DNA of 24,656 bases, taken from assembly GCA_937967465.1 (NCBI GenBank), contig CALBSW010000018.1, forward strand, positions 1 through 24,656, given 5' to 3'. This document shows, in pieces, positions 1 to 7,787 of the stretch. The position numbers and the translations under genes were made by a program. Source of the stretch: an uncultured Flavobacteriales bacterium. GTDB lineage: Bacteria; Bacteroidota; Bacteroidia; Flavobacteriales_D; Sanyastnellaceae. Numbering within the stretch: position 1 is the stretch's first letter; every line of letters begins with the position of its first letter. The notes under the pieces are model-generated. The model did not search any database. It had not been told where the DNA came from and saw only the letters and a program-made list of their open reading frames with translations.

Positions 1-810
1 TTCCTGCACGACCTCGTCTCCAGCCAGCTCGACATGGACCGCATGGACTACCTGCGGCGCGACAGTTTCTTCACCGGGGTGAGTGAGGGCCGCATCAGTT
101 CAGAGCGCATCATCCGCATGCTCAACGTCCACGAAGGCCGCTTGGTGGTCGAGGAGAAAGGGATTTACAGCATCGAGAAATTCATCATCTCCCGGCGGCT
201 GATGTACTGGCAGGTCTACCTGCACAAGACCGTGCTGGCAGCAGAATGGATGATGATGGGCGTCCTCGAGCGGGCCCGCGACCTCGTGCGCGACGGGGTC
301 GAGGTGTGGACCACCCCTGCGGTCCGGCCATTCCTCGAACAGGACCTCGACCGGGCCAGGTTCATGGCCGACCCGGATGTGCTGGCTGCCTTCTGCGCCA
401 TGGACGACAACGACATCATGTGTTGCATCAAAGCCTGGCAGGAGCACTCCGACTTTGTGCTGTCCGACTTGAGCCGCCGCATCTCCCAGCGGCGCCTGTT
501 CAAGATCGAACTCCGCGACGCCCCATTCAACCAGGACGACATTGCGGAACGCATCTCCGCCGTCCAATCCCTCTACGGTTTGAGCGCAGAAGAAGCCGCG
601 CATTTCGTGCTCCATGACCGCATTGACAACCGGGCTTACAGCACGGCCGCCCACGGCATTCAGATGCAATTCAAGGATGGCTCCATTCGGGATGTGGCCT
701 CGGCATCCGACCACTTGAACCTCAGTGCCCTGAGCGTTCCGGTGGAGCGGCATTTCCTGGCCTATCCCAAGGAATTGCCGCCCCGACCGGACGTCGTCGT
801 TACAGCGTGA
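1..810 (+). CDS. HD-domain phosphohydrolase (dGTPase-like), 5' end outside the window
   Basis: The reading frame is open from base 1, so the start lies upstream; 269 residues are visible, ending in TGA. The segment beginning SSQLDMDRMDYLRRDS near the visible N-terminus is the signature of the HD-domain family related to dNTP triphosphohydrolases. Its first Asp would be the last metal ligand of the HD site; the earlier His/Asp ligands must lie before base 1. The rest is the helical C-terminal region of the family. Proteins of this kind hydrolyse (deoxy)nucleoside triphosphates or related phosphoesters in the cytoplasm; the exact substrate cannot be read from the sequence. The gene converges on rng and the two coding ends overlap by 11 bases (800-810), with no terminator hairpin between them. 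Confidence 0.85.
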   Translation, partial: FLHDLVSSQLDMDRMDYLRRDSFFTGVSEGRISSERIIRMLNVHEGRLVVEEKGIYSIEKFIISRRLMYWQVYLHKTVLAAEWMMMGVLERARDLVRDGVEVWTTPAVRPFLEQDLDRARFMADPDVLAAFCAMDDNDIMCCIKAWQEHSDFVLSDLSRRISQRRLFKIELRDAPFNQDDIAERISAVQSLYGLSAEEAAHFVLHDRIDNRAYSTAAHGIQMQFKDGSIRDVASASDHLNLSALSVPVERHFLAYPKELPPRPDVVVTA

Positions 811-2347
811 TCTCCTCGCCGGAGGGATCGTAGAGGTTGTACTGAAGCAGTTCCATGGAGGAGTTGCCCTCCACGGTGATTTTCATGCCGAACGCCTTCT
901 TCCACCGCTTGACCTGGTTGTTCCAGAATCCGCGGGTGACATAGGCTTCCACCATGGGGTGAATCAGCAGGGTGACCTCTCCCAACCCGCGATCTGCAGC
1001 CGCCTTGAGGGCGTCTTCAATGCGGTCCGTCACCAAAATGCTGGCCTCCACCTTGCCCGTTCCATTGCAGGAAGGACACTGCTCCGCCGTTTTGATGTCG
1101 GTCACCTCCCGCACGCGCTGGCGGGTGATTTCCACCACGCCGAAGCGACTCGGCGCGAGCACATTGTGCTTGGCCTTGTCCGCCTTCATCGCCTTGCGCA
1201 TCGTCTCGGTGAGCTTCCGGCGGTTCTCCACCTGGCCCATGTCGATGAAGTCGATGGCGATGATGCCTCCCATGTCGCGAAGGCGCAGCAGCCGTGCGAT
1301 TTCGGTCGCGCACTCGAGGTTGGTGGCGGTGGCGTTCTCCTCTTGCGAGGTCGCACCCGCTTTCCGTCCGCCCGAGTTCACGTCGATGACGTGCATGGCT
1401 TCGGTGTGCTCGATGATGAGGTACGCGCCGCTCCGAAGGTTGACCTGACGGCCGAAGCTCGCCTTGATCATCCGGTGGACACCGCGGTCGTCAAAGACGT
1501 CTTTCGCCTTGGATTCCTTGACGATGTCCAGCTTGTCCGGCGCATTGGCCGAGAGGTACTCCCGCACTTCCTCCGCCACTTCCGGGTCGTTGACCAGGAT
1601 CTGGGAGAAGTTGGGGTTGAGGAGGTCCCGCAAGAGGGAACTCGTCTTGTTCATCTCGCTCAACACGCGTTGACGCGGCTTGGCGTTGCGCAGGTTGGCA
1701 TGGAGTTCCTTCCAACGGTTGGTCAGGTCCTCCAGATCGGCGTGCAAGTCAGCCGCTCCCTTTTCCTGGGCCACCGTTCGCACGATGATGCCGCAGTTCT
1801 CCGGGCGGATGCTTTGCAGGAGGACGCGAAGACGTTTGCGCTCGCTCTCCTTTCCGATGCGTTGGGAAATGCTGATTTTGCTGGAAAAGGGGACCAGCAC
1901 GAGATAGCGGCCCGCCAAAGTGACTTCCGTCGTGAGACGGGGACCCTTGGTGGAGATGGCCTCCTTGGCCACCTGGACGAGGACGGTCTGACTCGCAGAC
2001 ACCACGTCCTTCATGTTGCCCTTCTTCTCGATGTCCGACTCCAACTTGAAGTTGGCGAGGTCGGCAGATGCCTGCGTTCCCTTGATGGAACGCTGGGTAT
2101 ACTTTTTGAAGCTCTTGTACTGCGGTCCAAGGTCGAAATAGTGGAGAAAGGCATCCTTGGGATGGCCGATGTCCACGAATCCGGCGTTCAGACTGGGCAG
2201 CACCTTCTTGACCCGGCCGAGGTAGACGTCCCCGACCGCGTAGTCCTGTTGACCATTGTCTTCATGGAGTTCGACCAATTGGCCGTCCTCCAGCATGGCA
2301 ATGCGCAACCCGGACTTGGTCTTGTTGATGACCAGTTCGACGTTCAC
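800..2347 (-). CDS. rng: Ribonuclease G (Rne/Rng family endoribonuclease)
   Basis: 515 residues. This is a single-strand-specific endoribonuclease that matures rRNA and starts mRNA decay in the cytoplasm. An S1-like RNA-binding domain covers about residues 36-125 (VGDVYLGRVKKVLP, then AGFVDIG), with a long insert typical of Bacteroidota versions. The DNase I-like catalytic domain carries both magnesium-binding aspartates, D322 in IDVNSGG and D366 in AIDFIDM. The zinc-link CPSCNGTG begins at C424. There is no long C-terminal scaffold, so it is G-type rather than E-type. It is the last gene of the HU-TPR-small ribosomal protein-rng operon and starts ATG 65 bases after the small protein. Two hairpins lie in that gap and could be a self-regulatory leader (inference). 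It ends in TAA, overlapping the HD gene tail by 11 bases. Confidence 0.96.
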   Translation of the reverse strand: MNVELVINKTKSGLRIAMLEDGQLVELHEDNGQQDYAVGDVYLGRVKKVLPSLNAGFVDIGHPKDAFLHYFDLGPQYKSFKKYTQRSIKGTQASADLANFKLESDIEKKGNMKDVVSASQTVLVQVAKEAISTKGPRLTTEVTLAGRYLVLVPFSSKISISQRIGKESERKRLRVLLQSIRPENCGIIVRTVAQEKGAADLHADLEDLTNRWKELHANLRNAKPRQRVLSEMNKTSSLLRDLLNPNFSQILVNDPEVAEEVREYLSANAPDKLDIVKESKAKDVFDDRGVHRMIKASFGRQVNLRSGAYLIIEHTEAMHVIDVNSGGRKAGATSQEENATATNLECATEIARLLRLRDMGGIIAIDFIDMGQVENRRKLTETMRKAMKADKAKHNVLAPSRFGVVEITRQRVREVTDIKTAEQCPSCNGTGKVEASILVTDRIEDALKAAADRGLGEVTLLIHPMVEAYVTRGFWNNQVKRWKKAFGMKITVEGNSSMELLQYNLYDPSGEEITL

Positions 2348-2375
2348 GCGCTTAGAAAAAGAGGCCGTGCCGATC

Positions 2376-2406
2376 GACGGGCACTACGCCCGTCCGGCAA
2401 AGCCGG
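2376..2406 (-). promoter_or_regulatory. Paired hairpins in the leader of rng
   Basis: Read on the minus strand, just after the small ribosomal protein stop, two hairpins abut: CCGGC-TTT-GCCGG (2406-2394) and GACGGGC-GTAGT-GCCCGTC (2394-2376). They share one base, so they either stack coaxially or compete. A short T run (CTCTTTTTC, about 2363-2355) follows some 12-20 bases later, too far for a classic intrinsic terminator. The position directly upstream of an RNase gene suggests an mRNA processing or autoregulatory element (inference from the known 5'-leader control of E. coli rne). It could also simply be a stabilising intercistronic stem. Confidence 0.5.
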
Positions 2407-2412
2407 TGAACG

Positions 2413-2505
2413 TCACTTCTTCTTCTTGTGACGGTTCTTGCGGAGACGCTTCTTCTTCTTGTGCACCGCCATCTTGTGACGCTTGCGCTTCTTTCCACTC
2501 GGCAT
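2413..2505 (-). CDS. 30-residue AURKAIP1/COX24-type small ribosomal protein
   Basis: This tiny ORF reads MPSGKKRKRHK followed by MAVHKKKKRLRKNRHKKKK and stops with TGA: 30 residues, more than half Lys or Arg, with no acidic residue. This is the pattern of the very short 'AURKAIP1/COX24 domain-containing' proteins seen across Bacteroidota, related to mitochondrial small-subunit protein mS38 and to actinobacterial bS22. The expected role is an extremely basic peptide buried in 16S rRNA of the small subunit. It lies 12 bases after the TPR gene and 65 bases before rng, in the same direction, so it is presumably co-transcribed with HU and rng. Its size makes it easy to miss in automatic annotation. 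The family call rests on the sequence pattern; function in this organism is inferred. Confidence 0.85.
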   Translation of the reverse strand: MPSGKKRKRHKMAVHKKKKRLRKNRHKKKK

Positions 2506-2517
2506 GATTGGAATGGT

Positions 2518-3132
2518 TTAGGGGTTCGTTTGGGACAGGAGGTCGATGCGTTGGCGGACCGCCTGCTCAATGATGGTATCCGGGGACAGGGGGAGAAACT
2601 TCTGGTAGCCGGCGAGTGCCAAGCCCGGATTGCCGAGGCGCTCGTGGCATTGTGCTTGGAAGAACCAAGCGTTGTGGGCGGTGCTGTCGACCATCACAGC
2701 CCGTTCAAAATGGATGAGGGCCTCAGCGGGGTTCCCTCCGTCCAACTCGAGCATGCCGAGTTGCACCAGGGGTTCCGCGCGTTCAGGCGCCAAATCAATG
2801 GCCTGGACGAAGCGCTCCTTCGCTTTGTCCAATTGGCCGGATTGGATGCTGAATCGACCGAGTTCGATGACGGCATCGACGTTGGGCGGTTCAGCTTCGG
2901 CAAGGGCCTTGAGCTCGAGGATGCCCTCCATGGGGTTGGCTCCGCGCACCTTTTCCACGGCGGCTTGAACCGGGTCGACCGGCTCCGCTTCCGCGAGGGT
3001 GGTGGGGATGTCCTCTTGCGCCAGGCCGGCAGGTTGCCGGGGGATGACCTGCCAAACGAGCGCGGCCAGCACGACGCACAATCCCCCGATGATCCAGGGA
3101 AGTGTTGAACGGCGTGTGTCCTGTTTGCTCAT
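2518..3132 (-). CDS. Membrane-anchored TPR protein
   Basis: 204 residues, no enzymatic domain. Residues 13-31 (beginning PWIIGGLCVVLAALVW) form one hydrophobic segment preceded by a basic N-terminus. That indicates an uncleaved signal anchor with the rest of the protein outside the cytoplasm. A linker rich in Ala, Glu and Pro follows, then about three to four TPR-like helix pairs from residue 65 onward (for example AVIELGRFSIQSGQLDKAKE and AHNAWFFQAQCHERLGNPG). TPR proteins act as binding scaffolds; the partner is unknown. It starts 13 bases after the HU stop and ends 12 bases before the small ribosomal protein gene, so it is an internal gene of that operon. This TPR gene between HU and rng is, as far as I recall, a common arrangement in Flavobacteriia. 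Confidence 0.8.
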   Translation of the reverse strand: MSKQDTRRSTLPWIIGGLCVVLAALVWQVIPRQPAGLAQEDIPTTLAEAEPVDPVQAAVEKVRGANPMEGILELKALAEAEPPNVDAVIELGRFSIQSGQLDKAKERFVQAIDLAPERAEPLVQLGMLELDGGNPAEALIHFERAVMVDSTAHNAWFFQAQCHERLGNPGLALAGYQKFLPLSPDTIIEQAVRQRIDLLSQTNP

Positions 3133-3145
3133 GGCAGGGTCGAAA

Positions 3146-3436
3146 TCAGTTGGCGGACACCTTGGCCTTCACATTCTCCATGAAGCTCTTGGCGGGCTTG
3201 AAGGAGGGGATGTTGTGGGCCGGAATCTCAATGGTCTTGTTCTTCAGGATGTCACGACCGGTCTTCTTGGCGCGGCGCTTGATCACAAAGCTGCCGAACC
3301 CCCGGAGGTAAACATTGTTGCCCTGCTCGAGGGAATCCCGAACGGACTCCATGAACGCCTCTACCGTGGCTTGCACGTCCGGGCGTTCGATGCCCGTCTT
3401 CTCTGAAATGCGGCTCACGAGGTCCGCCTTCGTCAT
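3146..3436 (-). CDS. HU/IHF-family DNA-binding protein
   Basis: 96 residues from MTKADLVSRISEKTGI, the normal HU start. An alternative ATG four codons earlier (3448) would add MDKK, and the frame stays open further upstream to 3526. The conserved DNA-binding arm is present as GFGSFVIKRRAKKTGRD followed by IPAHNIPSFKP, the latter carrying the DNA-intercalating proline region. HU dimers bend and compact DNA in the nucleoid. It is the first gene of a leftward operon and is divergent from mutY. A good Bacteroidota -7 box (TACTTTTG) lies about 65 bases upstream of the chosen start. Whether it is closer to HU or to an IHF subunit cannot be decided by eye. Confidence 0.95.
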   Translation of the reverse strand: MTKADLVSRISEKTGIERPDVQATVEAFMESVRDSLEQGNNVYLRGFGSFVIKRRAKKTGRDILKNKTIEIPAHNIPSFKPAKSFMENVKAKVSAN

Positions 3437-3501
3437 CTTCTTGTCCATTTGTTTGCTGATGCTTTGAAACTCAATCGATTGAATTCCACACTCAATGGGC
3501 C

Positions 3502-3511
3502 GGCAAAAGTA
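3502..3511 (-). promoter_or_regulatory. Putative -7 promoter box for the HU operon (TACTTTTGCC)
   Basis: The minus strand reads TACTTTTGCC, an exact match to the Bacteroidota primary sigma factor -7 consensus TAnnTTTG. It lies about 65 bases upstream of the HU start at 3436. I do not see a clear -33 TTTG at the usual spacing. The same TTTGCC/TTCGC ending recurs before several other genes here. Confidence 0.5.
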
Positions 3512-3564
3512 AGTCAAGGAAGGCACATCGCCGAGCCTTCGGTCCGCATTCGCAAATTCGCCAC

Positions 3565-4608
3565 ATGACCACGGCCCACCCCATCACGGACCGCCTTCTT
3601 TCCTGGTACGCCGCCCATGCGCGCAACTTGCCCTGGCGGGCTGCACCGGAGGCCTATTCCACCTGGCTTTCGGAGGTCATCCTCCAACAAACGCGTGTCG
3701 ACACCGGCACCGCCTATTGGCACCGTTTCCTTGCGGAGTTCCCCACGGTGCAGGACCTCGCAGCCGCTTCGCCCGAGCAAGTCATGGCCCTGTGGAAAGG
3801 ACTCGGCTACTACAGTCGTGCCCGCAACCTGCATGCCGCAGCCCAGCATGTGGTGAACGAACTCCACGGTGAGCTGCCCCACAGCAGTGAGGGATGGCGC
3901 CAACTGCCCGGCATCGGCCCTTACACCGCCGCCGCGATTGCCAGCATTTGCTTTTCCGAGCCGGTACCCGTCGTCGACGGCAACGTCCAGCGCGTCCTCA
4001 GCCGGCTGTTCGACATTGCGGATCCCGTGGATCGGAAAGCAGGCAAGGCCGCCATCGATACAGCGGCTGCGGAGCTGGTCCACCCGAAACGCCCGGGGGA
4101 TTCGAACCAAGCCTGGATGGAACTCGGCGCTTTGGTGTGCACCCCCAAGAATCCAAAGTGCGGGGATTGCCCGTTGGTCCAAGACTGTCAGGCTCGGGCG
4201 ACAGGCACTGTGTCCGAACGTCCAGTCAAGTCCGCCAAGAAAGCCGCTGTCGAGATGCAGGTCACGTTTCACGTCGCATTGCGGCACAGTGCCAATGGGG
4301 AGCTGCAGTGGTGGGTGGAGCGGCGTCCAGACAGCGGAATCTGGGGCGGACTCGAGTCGTTTCCGGTCCACATGGAGGAAGGGAGAAGGGCTCCGAACCG
4401 CCTGGATCTGTGGGGACCGGTGCGCCACATCCTGACCCACCGAAAAATGACGGCTTGGTTTTCTTTCGAGATGACCGATGGCCCCAACCCATCGGGGACA
4501 GGCGCTTGGCTCCCCGTGTCGGATGACAGCCGCACTTGGCCCCGCCTCATCGCCAAGGTCATCGCCGAATTGCAGGCGCAGGCCCGCTTCCGCGCTGTGA
4601 AGAATTGA
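3565..4608 (+). CDS. mutY: Adenine DNA glycosylase MutY
   Basis: 347 residues. MutY excises adenine mispaired with 8-oxoguanine in base-excision repair. Catalytic E37 (SEVILQQT) and D138 (VVDGNVQRVLSR) fall at the same numbers as in the E. coli enzyme. The helix-hairpin-helix LPGIGPYTAAAI is at about 114-125. The 4Fe-4S cysteines are C192, C199, C202 and C208 (spacing C-x6-C-x2-C-x5-C), also at E. coli positions. Residues from about 230 form the Nudix-like domain that recognises 8-oxoG. It is divergent from HU and begins the rightward run mutY-ssb-gldE-gldD, which is widely conserved in Bacteroidota. The ATG lies only four bases after an AATTCG box, so the mRNA may be almost leaderless (inference). 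Confidence 0.97.
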   Translation: MTTAHPITDRLLSWYAAHARNLPWRAAPEAYSTWLSEVILQQTRVDTGTAYWHRFLAEFPTVQDLAAASPEQVMALWKGLGYYSRARNLHAAAQHVVNELHGELPHSSEGWRQLPGIGPYTAAAIASICFSEPVPVVDGNVQRVLSRLFDIADPVDRKAGKAAIDTAAAELVHPKRPGDSNQAWMELGALVCTPKNPKCGDCPLVQDCQARATGTVSERPVKSAKKAAVEMQVTFHVALRHSANGELQWWVERRPDSGIWGGLESFPVHMEEGRRAPNRLDLWGPVRHILTHRKMTAWFSFEMTDGPNPSGTGAWLPVSDDSRTWPRLIAKVIAELQAQARFRAVKN

Positions 4609-4643
4609 CCACTTTTCACCCTTTTCGAGGGCCTGCCCTTCGG

Positions 4644-4650
4644 TACTTTG
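4644..4650 (+). promoter_or_regulatory. Putative -7 box directly before ssb (TACTTTG)
   Basis: TACTTTG resembles the TAnnTTTG -7 element with one base shorter spacing. It ends six bases before the ssb ATG (4657), so transcription would start at or next to the start codon. A TTTTCG at 4622-4627 sits about 16 bases upstream and could serve as the -33 element. It would give ssb its own promoter inside the mutY-gld run. Confidence 0.4.
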
Positions 4651-4656
4651 CACTTC

Positions 4657-5082
4657 ATGCCCGGCCTCAACAAAGTCATGCTCATCGGCCGCCTCGGACG
4701 CGACCCGGAGACACGGTGGTTCGAAGCGGGCAAAGCCGTGTGCACGTTGTCCATCGCCACGTCTGAGATGCTGCGGAACGGAGATGGAGATCCGCAAGAG
4801 CGCACCGAGTGGCACAAGGTGGTCCTGTGGCGTGACCTCGCACGGATCGCCGACGACCACCTCAAAAAAGGGGACCGCGTCTACATCGAAGGCCGGCTGC
4901 GGACCCGTTCCTGGCAGGATGCCGAAGGGGTGCAGCACCGCTCGACGGAAGTGGTGGCCGACCGAATGGAGATGCTCGGATCCCCGCGCGGCCAAGCGGA
5001 CTCCGGGAATACACCATCGGGAGAGGCACCCGAATCGCCCTCGGCACCGGCCTCCATGGACGGCGCCTCCCTGCCCTTCTGA
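4657..5082 (+). CDS. ssb: Single-stranded DNA-binding protein
   Basis: 141 residues starting MPGLNKVMLIGRLGRDPE, the usual N-terminus of bacterial SSB. An in-frame TTG three codons earlier (4648) falls inside the -7 box and is rejected. The OB fold covers about residues 1-105 (TEWHKVVLWRDLARIA, then GDRVYIEGRLRTRSW). A disordered Gly/Ser/Pro-rich tail follows. The C-terminal tip, which normally docks repair proteins through a run of Asp before PF, reads MDGASLPF: the final PF is kept but only one acidic residue precedes it. SSB tetramers coat ssDNA during replication and repair. It follows mutY by 48 bases and precedes gldE by two bases. Confidence 0.96.
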   Translation: MPGLNKVMLIGRLGRDPETRWFEAGKAVCTLSIATSEMLRNGDGDPQERTEWHKVVLWRDLARIADDHLKKGDRVYIEGRLRTRSWQDAEGVQHRSTEVVADRMEMLGSPRGQADSGNTPSGEAPESPSAPASMDGASLPF

Positions 5083-5084
5083 TC

Positions 5085-6389
5085 ATGGCGTGGATGCAAG
5101 ACGGTTGGATTTGGCTCGCAGCTTTGGCTTCCCTCGCCTTGTTGCTGGTCAGCGCCTTCGTATCGGGCAGTGAAATCGCCTTTTTCTCCCTCGACCCCGG
5201 TGCACGGGAAGCGCTCGAGGAAGCCGAGGACGACCGCTCCCGCACGGCACTCGCCCTCCTGTCCAAACCAGATGAAGCCAAAGGACCTCGGCAACTCCTG
5301 GCCACCATCCTGGTGCTGAACAACGCCGTCAACATCCTCATCATCCTGCTGTCTACGGTGCTCATGCAGCACTGGCTGCCGAGCCTTCCCGGCTGGATGG
5401 CCACCCTTTTGCAGGTGTTTGGCGTCACCTTCCTGATCGTGCTGTTCGGCGAAGTGCTCCCCAAGGTCTACGCCAATCGCCACCCGCTCGAGCTCGCCCG
5501 CCGCATGGCGCGTCCACTCAAGTTGGCCCAGCAGATTCTGCGCCCCATCTGGCAACCCATGAACGCGCTGGGTACCGCCCTGTCGAAACGGGTCGAAGCC
5601 GCTCCGCCGGAGGTGTCCATCGAAGACCTTGAACACGCGGTCAACATCACCGACTCCGAGGAACGGACGGATGAAGAAAACCGCATCCTGAGCGGCATCG
5701 TCAACTTCGGCTCGAAAGACGTCAAGCAGATCATGACGCCGCGAACCGATGTGACCTCGTTTGCCATGGACACGGCGTGGAGCGACCTCCGTCCTGCCCT
5801 GGCGGAATGCGGGTTCAGTCGGGTTCCCGTTCACGAGGAGGGCCTCGACCAAATCAAGGGCATCCTCTACGCCAAGGACATTCTCCCTCACCGGCATGAG
5901 GACGACGTCAACTGGACAGCCTTGCTCCGCGAACCCTATTTCGTGCCGGAGAACCGGATGATCGACGACCTGTTGCGCGACTTCCAGCGACTCAAGGTCC
6001 ACCTCGCCATCGTGGTGGATGAATACGGTGGAACGAGCGGCATCGTGACCTTGGAGGATGTCATCGAGGAAATCGTGGGCGACATCTCGGACGAATTCGA
6101 CGACGACGACATTCTCTATTCCCGCCTCGATGAGCGGACCGTTGTGTTTCAAGGCAAAACAGCACTGGTCGACGCCTATCGCATCCTTGGACTGGATGGA
6201 AGCGAATTCGAAGCGGCGAAAGGCGAAAGCGACACCCTCGCCGGATTCATGGTCGAACAAATGGCGCGCTTGCCGAAGCGGGGCGAGTCCCTCGCGTTCA
6301 ACGGGGTGGAATTTGTCGCCGAAGCGGTGGATCGGCGGCGGATTTTGCAGATCAAAGTCACCCTGCCTTCTTCCTCCAATGCCTCCTGA
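5085..6389 (+). CDS. gldE: GldE-like CNNM/CBS transmembrane protein
   Basis: 434 residues. The N-terminal DUF21/CNNM domain has about three hydrophobic segments (about 9-28, 71-93 and 103-122) and the family motifs SGSEIAFFSL and FGEVLPKVYA. A CBS pair covers about 200-325, including VVDEYGGTSGIVTLEDVIEE. A CorC/HlyC C-terminal domain lies at about 345-430. Relatives transport or sense Mg2+ in the inner membrane; GldE is the paralogue linked genetically to gldD and gliding in Flavobacterium. The call to GldE rests on its place between ssb and gldD. It starts two bases after ssb and runs up to or into the gldD start, so the genes are probably translationally coupled. A second CNNM protein lies at 11490-12815. 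Confidence 0.92.
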   Translation: MAWMQDGWIWLAALASLALLLVSAFVSGSEIAFFSLDPGAREALEEAEDDRSRTALALLSKPDEAKGPRQLLATILVLNNAVNILIILLSTVLMQHWLPSLPGWMATLLQVFGVTFLIVLFGEVLPKVYANRHPLELARRMARPLKLAQQILRPIWQPMNALGTALSKRVEAAPPEVSIEDLEHAVNITDSEERTDEENRILSGIVNFGSKDVKQIMTPRTDVTSFAMDTAWSDLRPALAECGFSRVPVHEEGLDQIKGILYAKDILPHRHEDDVNWTALLREPYFVPENRMIDDLLRDFQRLKVHLAIVVDEYGGTSGIVTLEDVIEEIVGDISDEFDDDDILYSRLDERTVVFQGKTALVDAYRILGLDGSEFEAAKGESDTLAGFMVEQMARLPKRGESLAFNGVEFVAEAVDRRRILQIKVTLPSSSNAS

Positions 6390-6393
6390 CCCG

Positions 6394-7017
6394 ATGCTGG
6401 CCGAACCGAAAACCCCTGCCGACGCCATCGCTGTCCGACGCCATTGGAGAGCCACCTGCGTCCTGTTCTTGCTGGCCTTGGTGCTGTTCGGATGGACTGG
6501 CTGTGACTCCGCCCCACCTGTGCCCCGTCCAAAAGGCTATTTCCGAATTGCCCTCCACGACACCCTGTTTCGGACCCTCTCCCTGGATTGCCCGCTGGAC
6601 ATTCCCCTGTCCGGGGCGTCCTTGCTGGAGCCAGTGCGGGATTTCGCACCAGACAGCTGCTGGTTCAACCTGGTTTACCCCACCTACACGGCCCGCATCC
6701 ACTGCACCTATGCGGGTGGCGTCGACCTCGCTCCCGTCGTGGAAGATGCTTTCCGGCTCGCCTACGAACACGAAGTGAAAGCCGACGCCATCGAAGTCCG
6801 GCAACGCCAATACGACGAAGGTGGCATGGCCATGACCTGGCGCATCGCTGGCAATGCAGCCAGCCCCCTTCAATTCTTGCGGACCGATGGGCAAGACCGC
6901 TTTTTGCGCGGCGCCCTCTACTTCGAATTGCGGCCCAACGCGGACTCATTGGCCCCTGTGGTCGCGCGGATCGAGCACGATGTGGACTACCTCCTGAATG
7001 CCATGACATGGCGTTGA
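6394..7017 (+). CDS. gldD: Gliding motility lipoprotein GldD
   Basis: 207 residues from ATG 6394, four bases after gldE. An ATG five codons earlier (6379) would overlap gldE by 11 bases and cannot be excluded. A basic stretch, then a hydrophobic segment ending LFGWTGC, gives a lipoprotein signal, although Trp at -3 is an unusual lipobox residue. The body shows the GldD pattern: PRPKGYFRIALHD at the start, two conserved Cys-containing motifs (LDCPLDIPL and CWFNLVYP), and an IEHDVDYLL end. GldD is an envelope lipoprotein required for gliding and type IX secretion in Flavobacterium, but it is also kept in non-gliding Bacteroidota. Its presence alone does not prove motility. The end overlaps coaX by 10 bases. 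Confidence 0.93.
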   Translation: MLAEPKTPADAIAVRRHWRATCVLFLLALVLFGWTGCDSAPPVPRPKGYFRIALHDTLFRTLSLDCPLDIPLSGASLLEPVRDFAPDSCWFNLVYPTYTARIHCTYAGGVDLAPVVEDAFRLAYEHEVKADAIEVRQRQYDEGGMAMTWRIAGNAASPLQFLRTDGQDRFLRGALYFELRPNADSLAPVVARIEHDVDYLLNAMTWR

Positions 7018-7787
7018 CGCTCCTCCTTGACGTCGGCGGAACCCGATTGAAATGGGCCTGGTGTCAAGGCCCTGAACTGGTGGCGACCGGAGGCGCTGCC
7101 TGGTTGGATGCAGCCGACCGCCTCGCTGACGAACAGCGCGAGATGGAGGCGCAGGCCGGGGGCCCACTTCAACGCATCCAAAGGCTGTCCAGGGCATGGC
7201 CGCCTGCGGCAGGCAATTTGACAGAGGCCGATTTGTCCGAGCGTCTGGGCGTTGCGGTGGACGTGATGGACATCCCCCAAGGCCTGCCCTTCTCGGTTGG
7301 ATACACCTCAGGTGCGCCCGGAACGGACAGGTTGGCCGCGGCCATGGCCTGTCATCACCGCGACCCCGGCGGCAGTTTCGTGATCGTGGATGCGGGCACT
7401 TGCGTCACGGTCGACCTGCTTTCTCCCGGCGCATGGCGGGGAGGGGCCATCCTGCCGGGACTTCGCCTGCAATCCGAAGCCATGGCCCAGGCTGGACTGC
7501 CCGTATTGCAGGCCGATGCCGATGGAAAATGGCCTTGGCGATCCGAGCCCGAAGGGGCACTTGGAACGAGCACCTCATCCGCGCTGGAGGCCGGAATTCC
7601 CCGGGCCTTGCGCCTGGCCGTCGAACGCACCGCCCAAGACCTCAAGCAAGTCGACCCTTGCGCCCAAGTCATCCTGACGGGCGGAGACGCCGCCCATTTT
7701 GATGGCTTGGGTGGATGGCAGACTTTCGCGGACCCAAACCTTGTGCTGACCGGAGCTGCCCTGTTGTTGAACGATTTCGCCGAATGA
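7008..7787 (+). CDS. coaX: Type III pantothenate kinase
   Basis: 259 residues. CoaX phosphorylates pantothenate, the first step of coenzyme A synthesis, and belongs to the ASKHA fold. The phosphate-1 motif LLLDVGGTRLKWA is at residues 5-17 (D8), GTDRLAAA begins at 105, and the phosphate-2 motif DAGTCVTVD begins at D128. GGAILPGLRLQSEAM follows at about 145-159. Type III enzymes need a monovalent cation and are not feedback-inhibited by CoA (family knowledge). The ATG overlaps the last 10 bases of gldD, and its stop overlaps the next ATG in the pattern ATGA, so the gene is embedded in the run. Confidence 0.95.
   Translation: MALTLLLDVGGTRLKWAWCQGPELVATGGAAWLDAADRLADEQREMEAQAGGPLQRIQRLSRAWPPAAGNLTEADLSERLGVAVDVMDIPQGLPFSVGYTSGAPGTDRLAAAMACHHRDPGGSFVIVDAGTCVTVDLLSPGAWRGGAILPGLRLQSEAMAQAGLPVLQADADGKWPWRSEPEGALGTSTSSALEAGIPRALRLAVERTAQDLKQVDPCAQVILTGGDAAHFDGLGGWQTFADPNLVLTGAALLLNDFAE

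Noticed and set aside
959..2431. A 490-codon plus-strand open frame opposite rng.
   Set aside because: Its residue mix (His, Arg, Gly, Val rich) is typical of an antisense shadow, and rng on the other strand has all catalytic residues.
2413..2460. A run of repeated TTC/CTT that looks like a simple repeat.
   Set aside because: It is the reverse complement of Lys AAG codons in the small basic ribosomal protein.
4618..4630. CCCT-TTTCG-AGGG hairpin after mutY as a terminator.
   Set aside because: Only four pairs, no T-run after it, and the position is inside the likely ssb promoter.
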